DNA of 64,000 bases from Lachnospiraceae bacterium (GTDB lineage Bacteria; Bacillota; Clostridia; Lachnospirales; Lachnospiraceae), in the NCBI GenBank assembly GCA_024691305.1, contig JAILNS010000015.1, positions 1 through 64,000 of the forward strand. The letters are read 5' to 3'. Position numbers and translations under genes: made by a program. The notes beneath the pieces were generated by a model. The model saw only the letters and a list, made by a program, of their open reading frames with translations, did no database searches and was not told the origin of the DNA. Positions 1-8,936 of this stretch are shown in pieces; positions within the stretch are counted from its first letter, which is position 1, and each line of letters begins with the position of its first letter.

Positions 1-1
1 T

Positions 2-538
2 AACCAAAACGATAAGGCACTCAGGGAAAAGATAGACGGAGTAAACCGTAGGGAAAAATTCAGGATCAGATATTACAACCTTGATACGTCTCTTATAAAT
101 CTGGAAAAGAAAAGCAGACAAAACGGTCTGGGTACCAAATACAGTGCCAGGCTTACCAAAGATCAGGCACAGGCTATAGTGAACGGTGATACGGACTGGA
201 TGATGGATTCTGGAAACGACCTGATACAGGAACTGTACTGTAAGATGACTTATCAGGGAATGAGACCGAAGACGATCGTTGATTATACAAGAGAGCCTTT
301 TATATATGAAGCCGGAAACGTAAGAGTAACGTTTGATTACAATATAAGAACAGGCCTTTGGGTCACGGATTTTCTTAATCCCGATTGCGTGACGATCCCG
401 GCAGGTGATTACTCACCGATAATACTCGAAGTCAAATGGGATGAATACCTGCCCTCGATCATCAGGGATTGTGTACAAACACCCGGAAGACATGTAACTG
501 CTTTTTCAAAATATGCACAGTGCAGATTATACGGATAA
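2..538 (+). CDS. VTC-domain polyphosphate polymerase, 3' part
   Basis: The reading frame is open from base 2, so the GTG at 179 in the ORF track is not the start; the gene begins upstream of the window. The visible 178 residues begin with a basic stretch (REKFRIRYYNLD, then LEKKSR) typical of the tunnel-lining lysines and arginines of VTC/CYTH-like polyphosphate polymerases. The C-terminal part contains VTFDYNIRTG and ILEVKWDEYLP, matching the acidic strand and EVK motif that bind metal and phosphate in this fold. The family makes polyphosphate from ATP. In Firmicutes it typically sits, as here, next to a DUF4956 membrane protein and a secreted carbohydrate-binding or CotH protein. Function is by family; the substrate here is unproven. 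Confidence 0.85.
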   Translation, partial: NQNDKALREKIDGVNRREKFRIRYYNLDTSLINLEKKSRQNGLGTKYSARLTKDQAQAIVNGDTDWMMDSGNDLIQELYCKMTYQGMRPKTIVDYTREPFIYEAGNVRVTFDYNIRTGLWVTDFLNPDCVTIPAGDYSPIILEVKWDEYLPSIIRDCVQTPGRHVTAFSKYAQCRLYG

Positions 539-597
539 GTTGGAATTAAAGATCATACTTTATAAATATCCGGTGAACAGATAAGGAGGAATAGGAA

Positions 598-1269
598 ATG
601 ACATTCAGTGATATTTTTAAATCCAGTTTTTTGGAAAATGTGACCGCGGTCACGGCTTTTGATATGGTGATTGGGCTTCTGTTAGCCTTTTGCGTAGGAT
701 TATTTATCTTTTTCATATATAAAAAGACATATGCGGGAGTCATGTACTCATCCAGCTTCGGTGTAACTCTGGTAGCGCTTACAATGATCACAACACTTGT
801 AATACTTGCGGTAACTTCCAATGTTGTTCTTTCACTTGGTATGGTCGGTGCGTTATCTATCGTTCGTTTCCGTACAGCGATCAAGGAACCTATGGATATA
901 GCATTTTTGTTCTGGGCTATAGCAGCAGGTATCGTGCTGGCAGCCGGAATGATCCCTCTTGCGGTACTTGGCAGTGTATTTATCGGAATAGTTCTTCTTG
1001 TTTTTGCAAACCGCAAGGATATGTCAAACCCTTATATCATGGTTATAAGATGTGAAGGACATGACAGCGAGACAAAGGCTGTAGAGTATTTAAAGTCACA
1101 TACTAAGAAGTGTAGTGTTAAGAGTAAATCGGCACAGAAAGGTGATGTTGAACTTAATCTTGAAGTGAGATTAAATGACGATAATACTGATTTTGTTAAT
1201 GAACTCTCGGATATCGAGGGTGTAAACAGCGCAGTACTCGTTACATTTAACGGGGATTACATGGGATAA
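598..1269 (+). CDS. DUF4956 family membrane protein
   Basis: 223 residues with a strong AAGGAGGA ribosome site 6 bases before the ATG. The first ~135 residues hold about four hydrophobic segments, and the conserved stretch SLGMVGALSIVRFRTAIKEP is the family hallmark. A soluble tail of ~85 residues (roughly 140-223) is probably cytoplasmic. It lies 60 bases after the VTC polymerase and 24 bases before a secreted carbohydrate-binding protein, so the three form one operon. The family recurs beside VTC-domain proteins, which suggests a membrane partner for polyphosphate synthesis or export. No biochemical role is established that I can name. Confidence 0.85.
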   Translation: MTFSDIFKSSFLENVTAVTAFDMVIGLLLAFCVGLFIFFIYKKTYAGVMYSSSFGVTLVALTMITTLVILAVTSNVVLSLGMVGALSIVRFRTAIKEPMDIAFLFWAIAAGIVLAAGMIPLAVLGSVFIGIVLLVFANRKDMSNPYIMVIRCEGHDSETKAVEYLKSHTKKCSVKSKSAQKGDVELNLEVRLNDDNTDFVNELSDIEGVNSAVLVTFNGDYMG

Positions 1270-1293
1270 ACGCATGCTTTTGGAGATATACAT

Positions 1294-3273
1294 ATGTCTA
1301 CAAACAAACACATTGACAGAATTTGCATAATCATAACCATACTGGCTGTCTTGTTTACCGTTATCTTTATGAACGGTGAAAAGATCGGTATCAAAGCCGT
1401 GATCGATGAAGATGCGGAAGGTTATGAAGGTACCGCTGATTTTACTGCAAATGACCTTGACGGAAAATGGGATACATCTTCATCTACGTATATAACGCTC
1501 GAGGATGATACGGCTACGATTTCAGGAACCGGCGCCTATGTTTACGACGGAAGCGTGTATATTTCAAACGGCGGAACGTATGTGGTATCGGGTTCATTAA
1601 CCGATGGGCAGATAGTTGTGGATGCGTATCAATCGTCAAAGATATGGATACTTTTTGACGGAGTTGATATATACTGTGAGGACAGTGCAGCATTATATGT
1701 GGCACAGGCCGAAAAAGTATTCTTAACACTGGCTGACGGAACTAAGAACTTACTGACAAGCGGAGCGGAATATTCCGAAGAGGCACTTGCCGACAACGCC
1801 GGCGGTACGGTCTTTACACATGATGACCTTACGATAAACGGAAGCGGAAGTCTTGAGATCACAGCCTCATATAAGCATGGTATAGATGCCAACGACTCAC
1901 TTGTCATAACAGGTGGGAATGTCACAATAACCGCTCCTCAGGACGGCATTCATGTAAATGATGATATGAAGTTTACCTCTGCAGAACTTACGATATATGC
2001 AGATGATGACGGTATACATGCCGGACAGGCTTTTATGATCGAGTCGGGAACCATCCTGATAGACGGATGCTATGAAGGTATAGAAGCCATAACGATAGAG
2101 ATAAGAGACGGCGATATAACAATATATCCTACAGATGACGGGTTAAATGCCAATGGAGGAAGTTCGACATTTGGTTTCGGCGGTATGCAGGATAGAGGCC
2201 CTCAAGGTCAGGATGATCAAAGCGCAGAAGCAGGAACAGAGGTTGCGGGCAGTGAAGAAGTTATGGCACAGTCTGATGATACCGTAGGAACCGGATCAGA
2301 GAGCGAAGCAGATGCAGCGGAAGATGAAGAAACCTGGATCCATATTTCGGGAGGAACGCTTACTGTCCTTAATGACAGCGGACGTGATGCCGACGGTATT
2401 GATTCTAACGGAGATATCATCATCACAGGCGGTACCATACGTGTAAGTGTAGTCAATTCCGGATCGAACAGCGCGATAGATTACGGCTCCGAGAGCGGAG
2501 GAGTCTGTGAGATAAGCGGCGGTACAGTTATCGCATGCGGAAGTTATTCAATGGCAGAGGCGTTTGATTCATCCTCTGAGCAATGTGCGATCCTGTACAT
2601 ATACAGCGAGGGTGCGGAAGCAGGTACACCCGTGACGCTGTCAGATAAGGACGGAAATGTAATTCTTGAGTGGGATGTTCCCTACAGTTATTCGGCCATA
2701 TCATTAAGCTGTCCCGAACTAAAGGTCGGTGAAACATATACCGTTAAGATCGGTGATAATGAGGAAAGCATAACGCTTGAAGAATCATCCGCTTCTTACG
2801 GCGATGCATCCAGCACGATGTTTGGCGGAAACCATATGGGCGGCGGAATGATGGGACATGGTACAAGGCCGGGCTCTGAAGATGAAAATGAATCTTCCGA
2901 AAGCGGTATGGAAGGAAATGTGAGCGGATCAGGGAATGATTCGGGAGGCGGCCCCGGAGATTTTGGCGGAGGCCATGGAAATAAAGGCGACTTCGGAGGC
3001 AGGGATTCGGAGAACGGTGAGATGCCACAGATGCCCGAAGGAATGGAAGAAGGCGAGATGCCCGAGATGCCCGAAGGAATGGAAGAAGGCAATATGGGCG
3101 GTGGTGCAATGCCCGGCGAGTTTGAAGAAGCATCGGCTGCAACCGAAGAGAGTACTGTCTCAAACGGAACCTCACTTACGGAGTATTCTTCCGAAACATG
3201 GTTGTGGCTTGGAGTATCTGTTCCGGTACTGATAGGTGCGATCATATTTGCAAAGCTTTTTAAGAAACATTGA
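1294..3273 (+). CDS. secreted carbohydrate-binding domain protein (DUF4353-type)
   Basis: 659 residues. An N-terminal hydrophobic segment (about 10-28) acts as signal or anchor, and a C-terminal membrane helix (WLWLGVSVPVLIGAIIFAKL) is followed by a short basic tail, so the protein is exported and anchored. The middle (about 90-480) is built from repeating short beta strands with GxxxITG and DDGIH-like turns, as in right-handed beta-helix carbohydrate-binding domains. Two acidic low-complexity insertions interrupt it (about 290-345, and a Gly/Met/Glu-rich region about 510-630). It closes the VTC-DUF4956 operon. The ligand is unknown; the family annotation is moderately secure. Confidence 0.75.
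   Translation: MSTNKHIDRICIIITILAVLFTVIFMNGEKIGIKAVIDEDAEGYEGTADFTANDLDGKWDTSSSTYITLEDDTATISGTGAYVYDGSVYISNGGTYVVSGSLTDGQIVVDAYQSSKIWILFDGVDIYCEDSAALYVAQAEKVFLTLADGTKNLLTSGAEYSEEALADNAGGTVFTHDDLTINGSGSLEITASYKHGIDANDSLVITGGNVTITAPQDGIHVNDDMKFTSAELTIYADDDGIHAGQAFMIESGTILIDGCYEGIEAITIEIRDGDITIYPTDDGLNANGGSSTFGFGGMQDRGPQGQDDQSAEAGTEVAGSEEVMAQSDDTVGTGSESEADAAEDEETWIHISGGTLTVLNDSGRDADGIDSNGDIIITGGTIRVSVVNSGSNSAIDYGSESGGVCEISGGTVIACGSYSMAEAFDSSSEQCAILYIYSEGAEAGTPVTLSDKDGNVILEWDVPYSYSAISLSCPELKVGETYTVKIGDNEESITLEESSASYGDASSTMFGGNHMGGGMMGHGTRPGSEDENESSESGMEGNVSGSGNDSGGGPGDFGGGHGNKGDFGGRDSENGEMPQMPEGMEEGEMPEMPEGMEEGNMGGGAMPGEFEEASAATEESTVSNGTSLTEYSSETWLWLGVSVPVLIGAIIFAKLFKKH
3019..3090 (+). repeat. 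tandem 36-bp coding repeat
   Basis: Two nearly identical 36-base units encode EMPQMPEGMEEG and EMPEMPEGMEEG, followed by a degenerate Met/Gly-rich run. The repeat lies in the linker before the C-terminal anchor and could expand or contract by slippage. Confidence 0.85.
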
Positions 3274-3310
3274 ACAAAGCATACAGTTTGATTATAATGT
3301 TTACAACTGT

Positions 3311-3348
3311 TTTTGAGACTATAGTCCTAAGCGGCCATAGTCTCAAAA
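3311..3348. repeat. 12-bp perfect inverted repeat between operons
   Basis: TTTTGAGACTAT and ATAGTCTCAAAA flank a 14-base spacer, between the carbohydrate-binding protein and the histidine phosphatase. The arms begin with T and end with A, the reverse of a normal intrinsic terminator, and no U tract follows on either strand. It may be a protein-binding site or a Rho-independent-like 3' end stabiliser. Confidence 0.6.
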
Positions 3349-3377
3349 CTTAATATGAAATCCTCGGGGAGAGTATT

Positions 3378-4028
3378 ATGAGATTATTATTTGTTCGTCA
3401 CGGTGAACCTGATTATATGCACGACTGTCTTACCGAAACCGGTAAGAAGCAGGCTGCCGAGGTTTCCGAAGTACTTGCCAAAGAAAACATATCCAAAATA
3501 TATGCTTCCCCGATGGGCAGAGCACTGGAGACAGCTGTTTTTACTGCAGACAAGCTCGGAATATCCAAAGATGATATAGAGATACTTGATTATATGCATG
3601 AACTTGTATGGGGCAACTTTGACAAGGAACCATATGAAGACGGACATCCATGGACTATTTCCGATGATCTGGTAAAGGAAGGATGGGACCTGAATGATAA
3701 GTCATGGCCCAAGCATCCGTACTTTAAAAACAACAGGGTTACAGAGTGCTCATTTAAGACTGCTGAAGGAATAGACCGTCTTCTGCAAAGTCTGGGATAC
3801 GTAAGAAACGGTATGTATTACACTAACAAGCGTGAAGATGATGAACAGTATACGGTAGCGCTTTTTAGTCACGGAGGATCTTCATCGGCTGCCATAGCGC
3901 ATATCCTTAATCTTACATTTCCCTATGTTTGTGCGACTTTTCATTCGCCTTTCACCGGTATAGTTACGATAAGATTTGACAAAAACCCAGGGAGTGTGTG
4001 CATTCCGTGTCTGGAGTTTATTGATTAA
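3378..4028 (+). CDS. histidine phosphatase family protein
   Basis: 216 residues starting MRLLFVRHGEPDY; the RHG motif near the N-terminus holds the phospho-accepting histidine. YASPMGRALETA supplies the second arginine region, and LFSHGGSSSAA supplies the late catalytic histidine of phosphoglycerate-mutase-like phosphatases. An insertion around residues 70-130 (YMHELVWGNFDKEPYEDGHPW) is larger than in small family members. It has a GGGAGAG ribosome site and is followed after 6 bases by ylmH, so it probably heads that operon. The substrate cannot be told from sequence. Confidence 0.85.
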   Translation: MRLLFVRHGEPDYMHDCLTETGKKQAAEVSEVLAKENISKIYASPMGRALETAVFTADKLGISKDDIEILDYMHELVWGNFDKEPYEDGHPWTISDDLVKEGWDLNDKSWPKHPYFKNNRVTECSFKTAEGIDRLLQSLGYVRNGMYYTNKREDDEQYTVALFSHGGSSSAAIAHILNLTFPYVCATFHSPFTGIVTIRFDKNPGSVCIPCLEFID

Positions 4029-4034
4029 AATGCG

Positions 4035-4778
4035 ATGATAGATGAACAACTTTTGAACAGGTACCGGGAACTTGCGGACAGATCCGCATACTCCGGTATC
4101 TATGTTTATACGGACTTTCATTCACTCTCAGGAGCCTCTTATGCTTATACGGTTGCAGATAAGGCTTTTATTAAACTATGGGGCGGTGCCGAAGAAGCCG
4201 AGAGGGTCATAGTACGTTTCGGAGATCCGAAAGATATAGGATATGAAGAGGATTTTCCGATAAGAATAATCCATATAAGCCCTATACAACCCAAATTTGC
4301 GGATAAACTTACGCATAGGGATTTTCTCGGAGCTCTTATGAATCTGGGCATCGAGCGGGATGTCATCGGCGATATATATGTCGCAGAGTCTGAAGCATAT
4401 GTTTTTGTATGTGAAAAGATCGCCGGTTATATCATTGAGGAACTGACCAGGGTTAAGCATACTCAGGTTAAGTGTGTGATAACAGGTACGATACCGGAAA
4501 GCGTACGTCCGAAACTCAAAGAAGAGACAGTGACAGTATCATCTCTTCGTTTGGACGGGATAATCGCACATGTTTATCATATGTCCCGTACGGCTGCAAA
4601 ATCACTTTTTTCCTCTGAGGAGGTATTTATTAACGGGGCATTGTGTACGAGCCCTTCTGCTGAAGCAAAAGACACGGACGTCATAAGCGTACGCGGTTAC
4701 GGAAAGTTCATCTATGACGGAGTAGGACGTAAAACTTCCAAAGACAGGTATGCTGTCAATATCAGGAGATATATTTGA
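4035..4778 (+). CDS. ylmH: YlmH-type S4 RNA-binding protein
   Basis: 247 residues. The N-terminal ~160 residues match the YlmH fold (FIKLWGGAEEAERVIVRFG and HRDFLGALMNLGIERDVIGDI are family signatures), and the C-terminal ~75 residues form an S4 domain (SRTAAKSLFSSEEVFINGALC). In Bacillus, YlmH is a ribosome-associated RNA-binding protein able to stand in for RqcP in ribosome-associated quality control. It normally sits in the ylm/divIVA cluster. Here its stop overlaps the TTG start of a TetM-like GTPase by 4 bases, so the two are translationally coupled. Confidence 0.85.
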   Translation: MIDEQLLNRYRELADRSAYSGIYVYTDFHSLSGASYAYTVADKAFIKLWGGAEEAERVIVRFGDPKDIGYEEDFPIRIIHISPIQPKFADKLTHRDFLGALMNLGIERDVIGDIYVAESEAYVFVCEKIAGYIIEELTRVKHTQVKCVITGTIPESVRPKLKEETVTVSSLRLDGIIAHVYHMSRTAAKSLFSSEEVFINGALCTSPSAEAKDTDVISVRGYGKFIYDGVGRKTSKDRYAVNIRRYI

Positions 4779-7468
4779 AAAAAATAAGTATCGGAATACT
4801 CGCACATGTTGATGCGGGAAAAACTACATTGACGGAAAGCCTGCTCTATACGACCGGAATGATCCGGTCACAGGGAAGGGTAGACAACGGAGACGCTTTT
4901 TTGGATACGGAAGCCATAGAAAAAAGGCGTGGTGTCACAGTCTATTCAAAGCAGGCACTTATAGAGCTTCCAAAAGACCATGAGCTTAACAGATCGGGAG
5001 ATGACTGCCTGATAACTCTGATAGATACTCCCGGACATGCTGATTTTGTCGGAGAGACCGAGCGCTCAATGTCGGTCATGGATCTTGCGGTTCTTATAAT
5101 AAGCGCCATAGACGGTGTGACCGACAGCGTGCGTAAACTTCTCATCATGTTAAAAGAATACAAGGTTCCTTATGTGATATTCGTAAATAAGATGGATATG
5201 TCGCTAAAGGACAAAAAGCAGATAGAGGAAGACCTGAAAATAAAGACTGGTCCGGGTGCTATAAGCATCGATAAGAATTACGGAACGGTTTTTGATCCGG
5301 ACACAGAGAGCATAGCAACGCTGAGTGAAAAGACGATAGAGAAGTACCTGGCCGATGAGAAGCTGTCCGATAAGGATGCTTCCGAACTTATATACGAGGG
5401 ATCATATCATCCGGTCATATTCGGTTCCGCTCTTAAAAATGACGGAACCTGTCTGCTGACAGAGGTCATAACGAGATATTTACCAGATATCAAATACAGG
5501 GAACAGCTTTCTGCCAGGGTCTATAAGGTGGCATATGAGGACGGACATAAACTCAGTTTTGTCAAGGTGACAGGCGGTGAAATAAGCGTAAGGGACAGTC
5601 TTCCCGATGAGAGGTTAAAAGGGGATAAGATCACTCAGATAAGATCTTATAACGGCGGTAAATACAAGACTCTCGATAAGGCAATAGCCGGAGATGTTGT
5701 GACACTTACCGGTCTTGAAGAGACATTTGCAGGGATGGGTATAGGAGATGAACCGGATGATGATATCACGATAAACAGGCCTGTTCTTAAGTACCAAATG
5801 ATATTGCCCGATGATATCCCGGTAAGAACATTTATACCCAGACTTAAGGAGCTGGCTTTTGAAGATCCTCTTTTGAATATCGATACTGCGGGAGATGTTA
5901 TCAGTCTTTCCGTGATGGGTGAATTCCAGCTTGAAGTTTTAACATCGGTAATTGAGGACAGATACGGTATAAAAGTCTCTTTTGATAAGGGAGAGATCAT
6001 ATATAAAGAAACCATAGCAAACCCCGTCATGGGATTTGGGCATTTTGAACCCTTGAGGCATTATGCCGAAGTCCAGCTTTTCATGGAACCGCTGCCTCAG
6101 GGAAGCGGTATAGAGGTAGCAAGTGCGGTCAGTGTCAATGATCTTTCGATCAATTGGCAAAGAAATATTATGTCAACCATAATAAATGATCTGCCCACAG
6201 GAATCCTCACGGCTTCTGAACTTACGGATATTAAGTTTACGATCGCAGGAGGAAGGTCTCATGTTAAGCATACGGAGGGCGGAGATTTTAGGGAAGCCGT
6301 AAGGCGTGCCGTAAGACAGGGGCTTATGAAGGGGGAAAGCATACTCCTTGAGCCGTATTATGAATTCAGTATAAATCTGCCTGCGGAAAATCTCGGGCGT
6401 GCAATGAATGATATAAGCCAGATGGGCGGTACTAGTTATATAGATGCACAGGATGAATTAAACTCGACCCTTAAGGGTGAAGCGGCAGCCGGAAAACTTA
6501 TGAATTACCAGAGTGTACTTACATCTTATACTTCGGGCAAGGGAACAATAGAACTTGGTTTTGCCGGATACAGACCGTGTGACGATGAAACAGCCGCAAG
6601 TGTCATCCAAAAGATAAATTACGATCCGGACAGTGATCTTAAAAATCCGTCCGGAAGTGTCTTTGTTTCACACGGAGCAGGAGAATATATACCCTGGTAT
6701 GAGTGCGAAGAACGTATGCATATAGAGAGCCGCGAAGCGGAATTGATCTTCGGGGAAGAAGAAACCGAAGAGGAAAGACTTGAACGAGAGGCTTATGTTT
6801 TGGAAAGGGCAGCTGCTGCCAAAGCCGGTGAGCTTCACGGAAGTTTATCGGAGCGCCTGTATGCTCTGGGGACAGATGAGATAGATGAGATACTAAAGAA
6901 GAATACCCATGCTAATGCTTCATCCAAAAAAGGAACGACCAAGAGAGTATACCATCAAAAAAGAGTCATATCATCATCTGCGTCACTGTCTGAAAAAAAC
7001 GGATCAAAACAAAACCGGGGTTCCGATAAAAAGAACAGACCAAGATATCTTCTCGTAGACGGATATAATATAATACATGCGTGGGATGAACTGAAGAAAC
7101 TGTTAGACGGAAAACAGTACGATATGGACGGTGCCAAATATGCGCTTCTTGATATACTTGCAGAATACAGGGTTATCAAAGAAACCGAGATAATTGCTGT
7201 TTTTGACGCATATAAAGTTCAGGGACACAGACTTGAAAAAATGGATTATCTGGGTGTACATGTGGTATATACAAAAACCGCCGAGACAGCCGATCAGTAT
7301 ATAGCAAGATTTACCGTGCAAAATTCAAAGGATATGGATATAACCGTTGCAACCTCCGATGGACTCGTCCAACTGATCATAAGAGGAGAGAACGCAAGGC
7401 TTATGTCAGCAAGGGAACTTAAAGAAGACGTGGCAAACACAAAAGCCCTTATAGGCTTACAGGAGTAA
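4775..7468 (+). CDS. TetM-like translational GTPase fused to NYN/YacP (Rae1-type) domain
   Basis: 897 residues from a TTG start that overlaps the ylmH stop. The GTPase motifs are intact: AHVDAGKTT (10-18), RRGVTV (51-56), DTPGH (84-88) and NKMD (138-141). EF-G domains II-V follow to about residue 645, arranged as in TetM-type ribosomal protection proteins. A charged linker (about 670-750) leads to a NYN domain (about 754-890, RYLLVDGYNIIHAW, TVATSDGLVQ) of the YacP/Rae1 type, a family of ribosome-associated mRNA endonucleases. The chromosomal, operonic setting next to ylmH argues for a housekeeping ribosome-rescue or release role rather than acquired tetracycline resistance. That role is inference. 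Confidence 0.85.
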   Translation: MKKISIGILAHVDAGKTTLTESLLYTTGMIRSQGRVDNGDAFLDTEAIEKRRGVTVYSKQALIELPKDHELNRSGDDCLITLIDTPGHADFVGETERSMSVMDLAVLIISAIDGVTDSVRKLLIMLKEYKVPYVIFVNKMDMSLKDKKQIEEDLKIKTGPGAISIDKNYGTVFDPDTESIATLSEKTIEKYLADEKLSDKDASELIYEGSYHPVIFGSALKNDGTCLLTEVITRYLPDIKYREQLSARVYKVAYEDGHKLSFVKVTGGEISVRDSLPDERLKGDKITQIRSYNGGKYKTLDKAIAGDVVTLTGLEETFAGMGIGDEPDDDITINRPVLKYQMILPDDIPVRTFIPRLKELAFEDPLLNIDTAGDVISLSVMGEFQLEVLTSVIEDRYGIKVSFDKGEIIYKETIANPVMGFGHFEPLRHYAEVQLFMEPLPQGSGIEVASAVSVNDLSINWQRNIMSTIINDLPTGILTASELTDIKFTIAGGRSHVKHTEGGDFREAVRRAVRQGLMKGESILLEPYYEFSINLPAENLGRAMNDISQMGGTSYIDAQDELNSTLKGEAAAGKLMNYQSVLTSYTSGKGTIELGFAGYRPCDDETAASVIQKINYDPDSDLKNPSGSVFVSHGAGEYIPWYECEERMHIESREAELIFGEEETEEERLEREAYVLERAAAAKAGELHGSLSERLYALGTDEIDEILKKNTHANASSKKGTTKRVYHQKRVISSSASLSEKNGSKQNRGSDKKNRPRYLLVDGYNIIHAWDELKKLLDGKQYDMDGAKYALLDILAEYRVIKETEIIAVFDAYKVQGHRLEKMDYLGVHVVYTKTAETADQYIARFTVQNSKDMDITVATSDGLVQLIIRGENARLMSARELKEDVANTKALIGLQE

Positions 7469-7472
7469 GTAT

Positions 7473-7733
7473 ATGGTCAGGATCATATTTATCATAATAG
7501 GCATAGTTCTAATGATCGTGGGAGCCATAGGTCTTGCACTGCCCGTGATACCACAGATACCTTTTCTGGCAGGAGGGGTGGTTTTTCTTATGATGGGATC
7601 GAAACGGTTTTCTGACTGGATCAAGGGTACCGGGCTATATAAGGATCATTTGGAAAAACATATATTAAAAAGTGCTTTTCTTACGAAACTTCTATACAGG
7701 AATGAAGATACAATTGACGTTTCAGATTCATAA
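7473..7733 (+). CDS. DUF454 (YbaN-like) small membrane protein
   Basis: 86 residues with two closely packed hydrophobic helices (about 3-22 and 28-45) and the DUF454 signature GLALPVIPQIPFLAGG. It is shorter than typical YbaN (~115-125 residues), ending in a charged tail. It starts 4 bases after the TetM/NYN gene and is followed by a terminator, so it is the last gene of that operon. Function unknown. Confidence 0.75.
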   Translation: MVRIIFIIIGIVLMIVGAIGLALPVIPQIPFLAGGVVFLMMGSKRFSDWIKGTGLYKDHLEKHILKSAFLTKLLYRNEDTIDVSDS

Positions 7734-7746
7734 AGGTACAATAAAT

Positions 7747-7779
7747 AGCGGTGCTTTCACACAGGTACCGCTGTTTTTA
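7747..7779 (+). terminator. intrinsic terminator after the ylmH operon
   Basis: AGCGGTGC pairs with GTACCGCT (one G-U pair), a 10-base loop lies between, and five T follow. Confidence 0.85.
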
Positions 7780-7830
7780 TATATAAGGTTACAATGATTG
7801 AACGTATCACAAGATGAGGAGATGAAAGAA

Positions 7831-8913
7831 ATGGGAAGAGTTTATAATTTTTCTGCCGGTCCTGCAGTCCTTCCGGAGAGCGTATTAAAGGAAGCCGCAG
7901 ATGAGATGCTTGATTATAAGGGAAGCGGAATGTCCGTAATGGAGATGAGCCACAGGTCAAAGGTTTATGACGGGATCATCAAGGAGGCTGAAGCAGACCT
8001 TCGTAAACTCATGAACATACCCGATAATTATAAAGTTCTCTTTTTACAGGGCGGAGCAAGCCTGGTATTTGCATCGGTTCCCATGAACCTGATGAAGAAT
8101 AAAAAAGCAGGATATATCTTGACCGGACAGTGGGCTAAGAAGGCTTTTCAGGAAGCCAAGATATACGGAGAGGCAGTTGAACTTGCAAGCAGTGCAGATG
8201 AGACATTCTCATATATCCCCGATTGCTCGGATCTCCCCATAACCGATGATATGGATTATGTCTATATCTGTGAGAACAATACGATCTACGGAACCAAGTT
8301 CTGGACACTTCCCGATACTAAGGGAAAGATCCTTGTTGCAGACCAGTCATCATGCTTTTTGTCCGAGCCCGTAGATGTTACCAGGTATGGAATGATCTAT
8401 GCAGGAGTACAGAAGAATGTCGGCCCTGCTGGTGTTCAGGTAGTCATCATTAGAGAAGATCTTATTACAGACGATGTTCTTCCCGGAACTCCTACCATGA
8501 TGAAATATAAGACTCATGCCGACAATGATTCTTTGTATAACACACCTCCGTGCTACGGAATCTATATCTGCGGCAAGGTATTTAAGTGGATCCTTGATAT
8601 GGGCGGACTTGAAGCAATGAAGGCTCATAATGAGAAAAAAGCAAAGATCCTGTATGATTTCCTTGATTCATCAAAGCTTTTCAAGGGAACTGTCAGAAAA
8701 GAGGACAGATCACTTATGAATGTTCCTTTTGTCACAGGAAACGAAGAACTCGATGCCAAATTTGTAAAAGAAGCAACAGAAGCCGGATTCGTGAACTTAA
8801 AAGGACACCGTACCGTTGGCGGTATGAGAGCATCCATCTACAATGCGATGCCCATGGAAGGTGTTGAGAAACTTGTTGAGTTCATGAAGAAGTTTGAAGA
8901 AGCAAACGCATAA
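7831..8913 (+). CDS. serC: phosphoserine aminotransferase
   Basis: PLP-dependent conversion of 3-phosphohydroxypyruvate and glutamate to phosphoserine, the second step of serine synthesis. The protein begins MGRVYNFSAGPAVLPESVL, the classic SerC N-terminus, so the ATG at 7831 (AGGAG 9 bases upstream) is preferred over the TTG at 7798 in the ORF track. At 360 residues it is the expected length. LVADQSSCFLS and YAGVQKNVGPAG hold the PLP region, with the Schiff-base lysine in the latter. It is followed after 23 bases by serA. Confidence 0.95.
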   Translation: MGRVYNFSAGPAVLPESVLKEAADEMLDYKGSGMSVMEMSHRSKVYDGIIKEAEADLRKLMNIPDNYKVLFLQGGASLVFASVPMNLMKNKKAGYILTGQWAKKAFQEAKIYGEAVELASSADETFSYIPDCSDLPITDDMDYVYICENNTIYGTKFWTLPDTKGKILVADQSSCFLSEPVDVTRYGMIYAGVQKNVGPAGVQVVIIREDLITDDVLPGTPTMMKYKTHADNDSLYNTPPCYGIYICGKVFKWILDMGGLEAMKAHNEKKAKILYDFLDSSKLFKGTVRKEDRSLMNVPFVTGNEELDAKFVKEATEAGFVNLKGHRTVGGMRASIYNAMPMEGVEKLVEFMKKFEEANA

Positions 8914-8936
8914 ACATTTAAGTTAGGAGAAAGATC

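Noticed and set aside
2744-3245. Minus-strand ORFs of 143 and 149 residues opposite the carbohydrate-binding gene
   Set aside because: Pro/Ser- or Arg-rich shadows of a Gly/Met/Glu-rich coding repeat; no ribosome sites or promoters.
4775-7468. Acquired tetracycline-resistance gene
   Set aside because: TetM-like, but in a core operon with ylmH, with a NYN fusion and no mobile-element signatures; housekeeping role is more likely.
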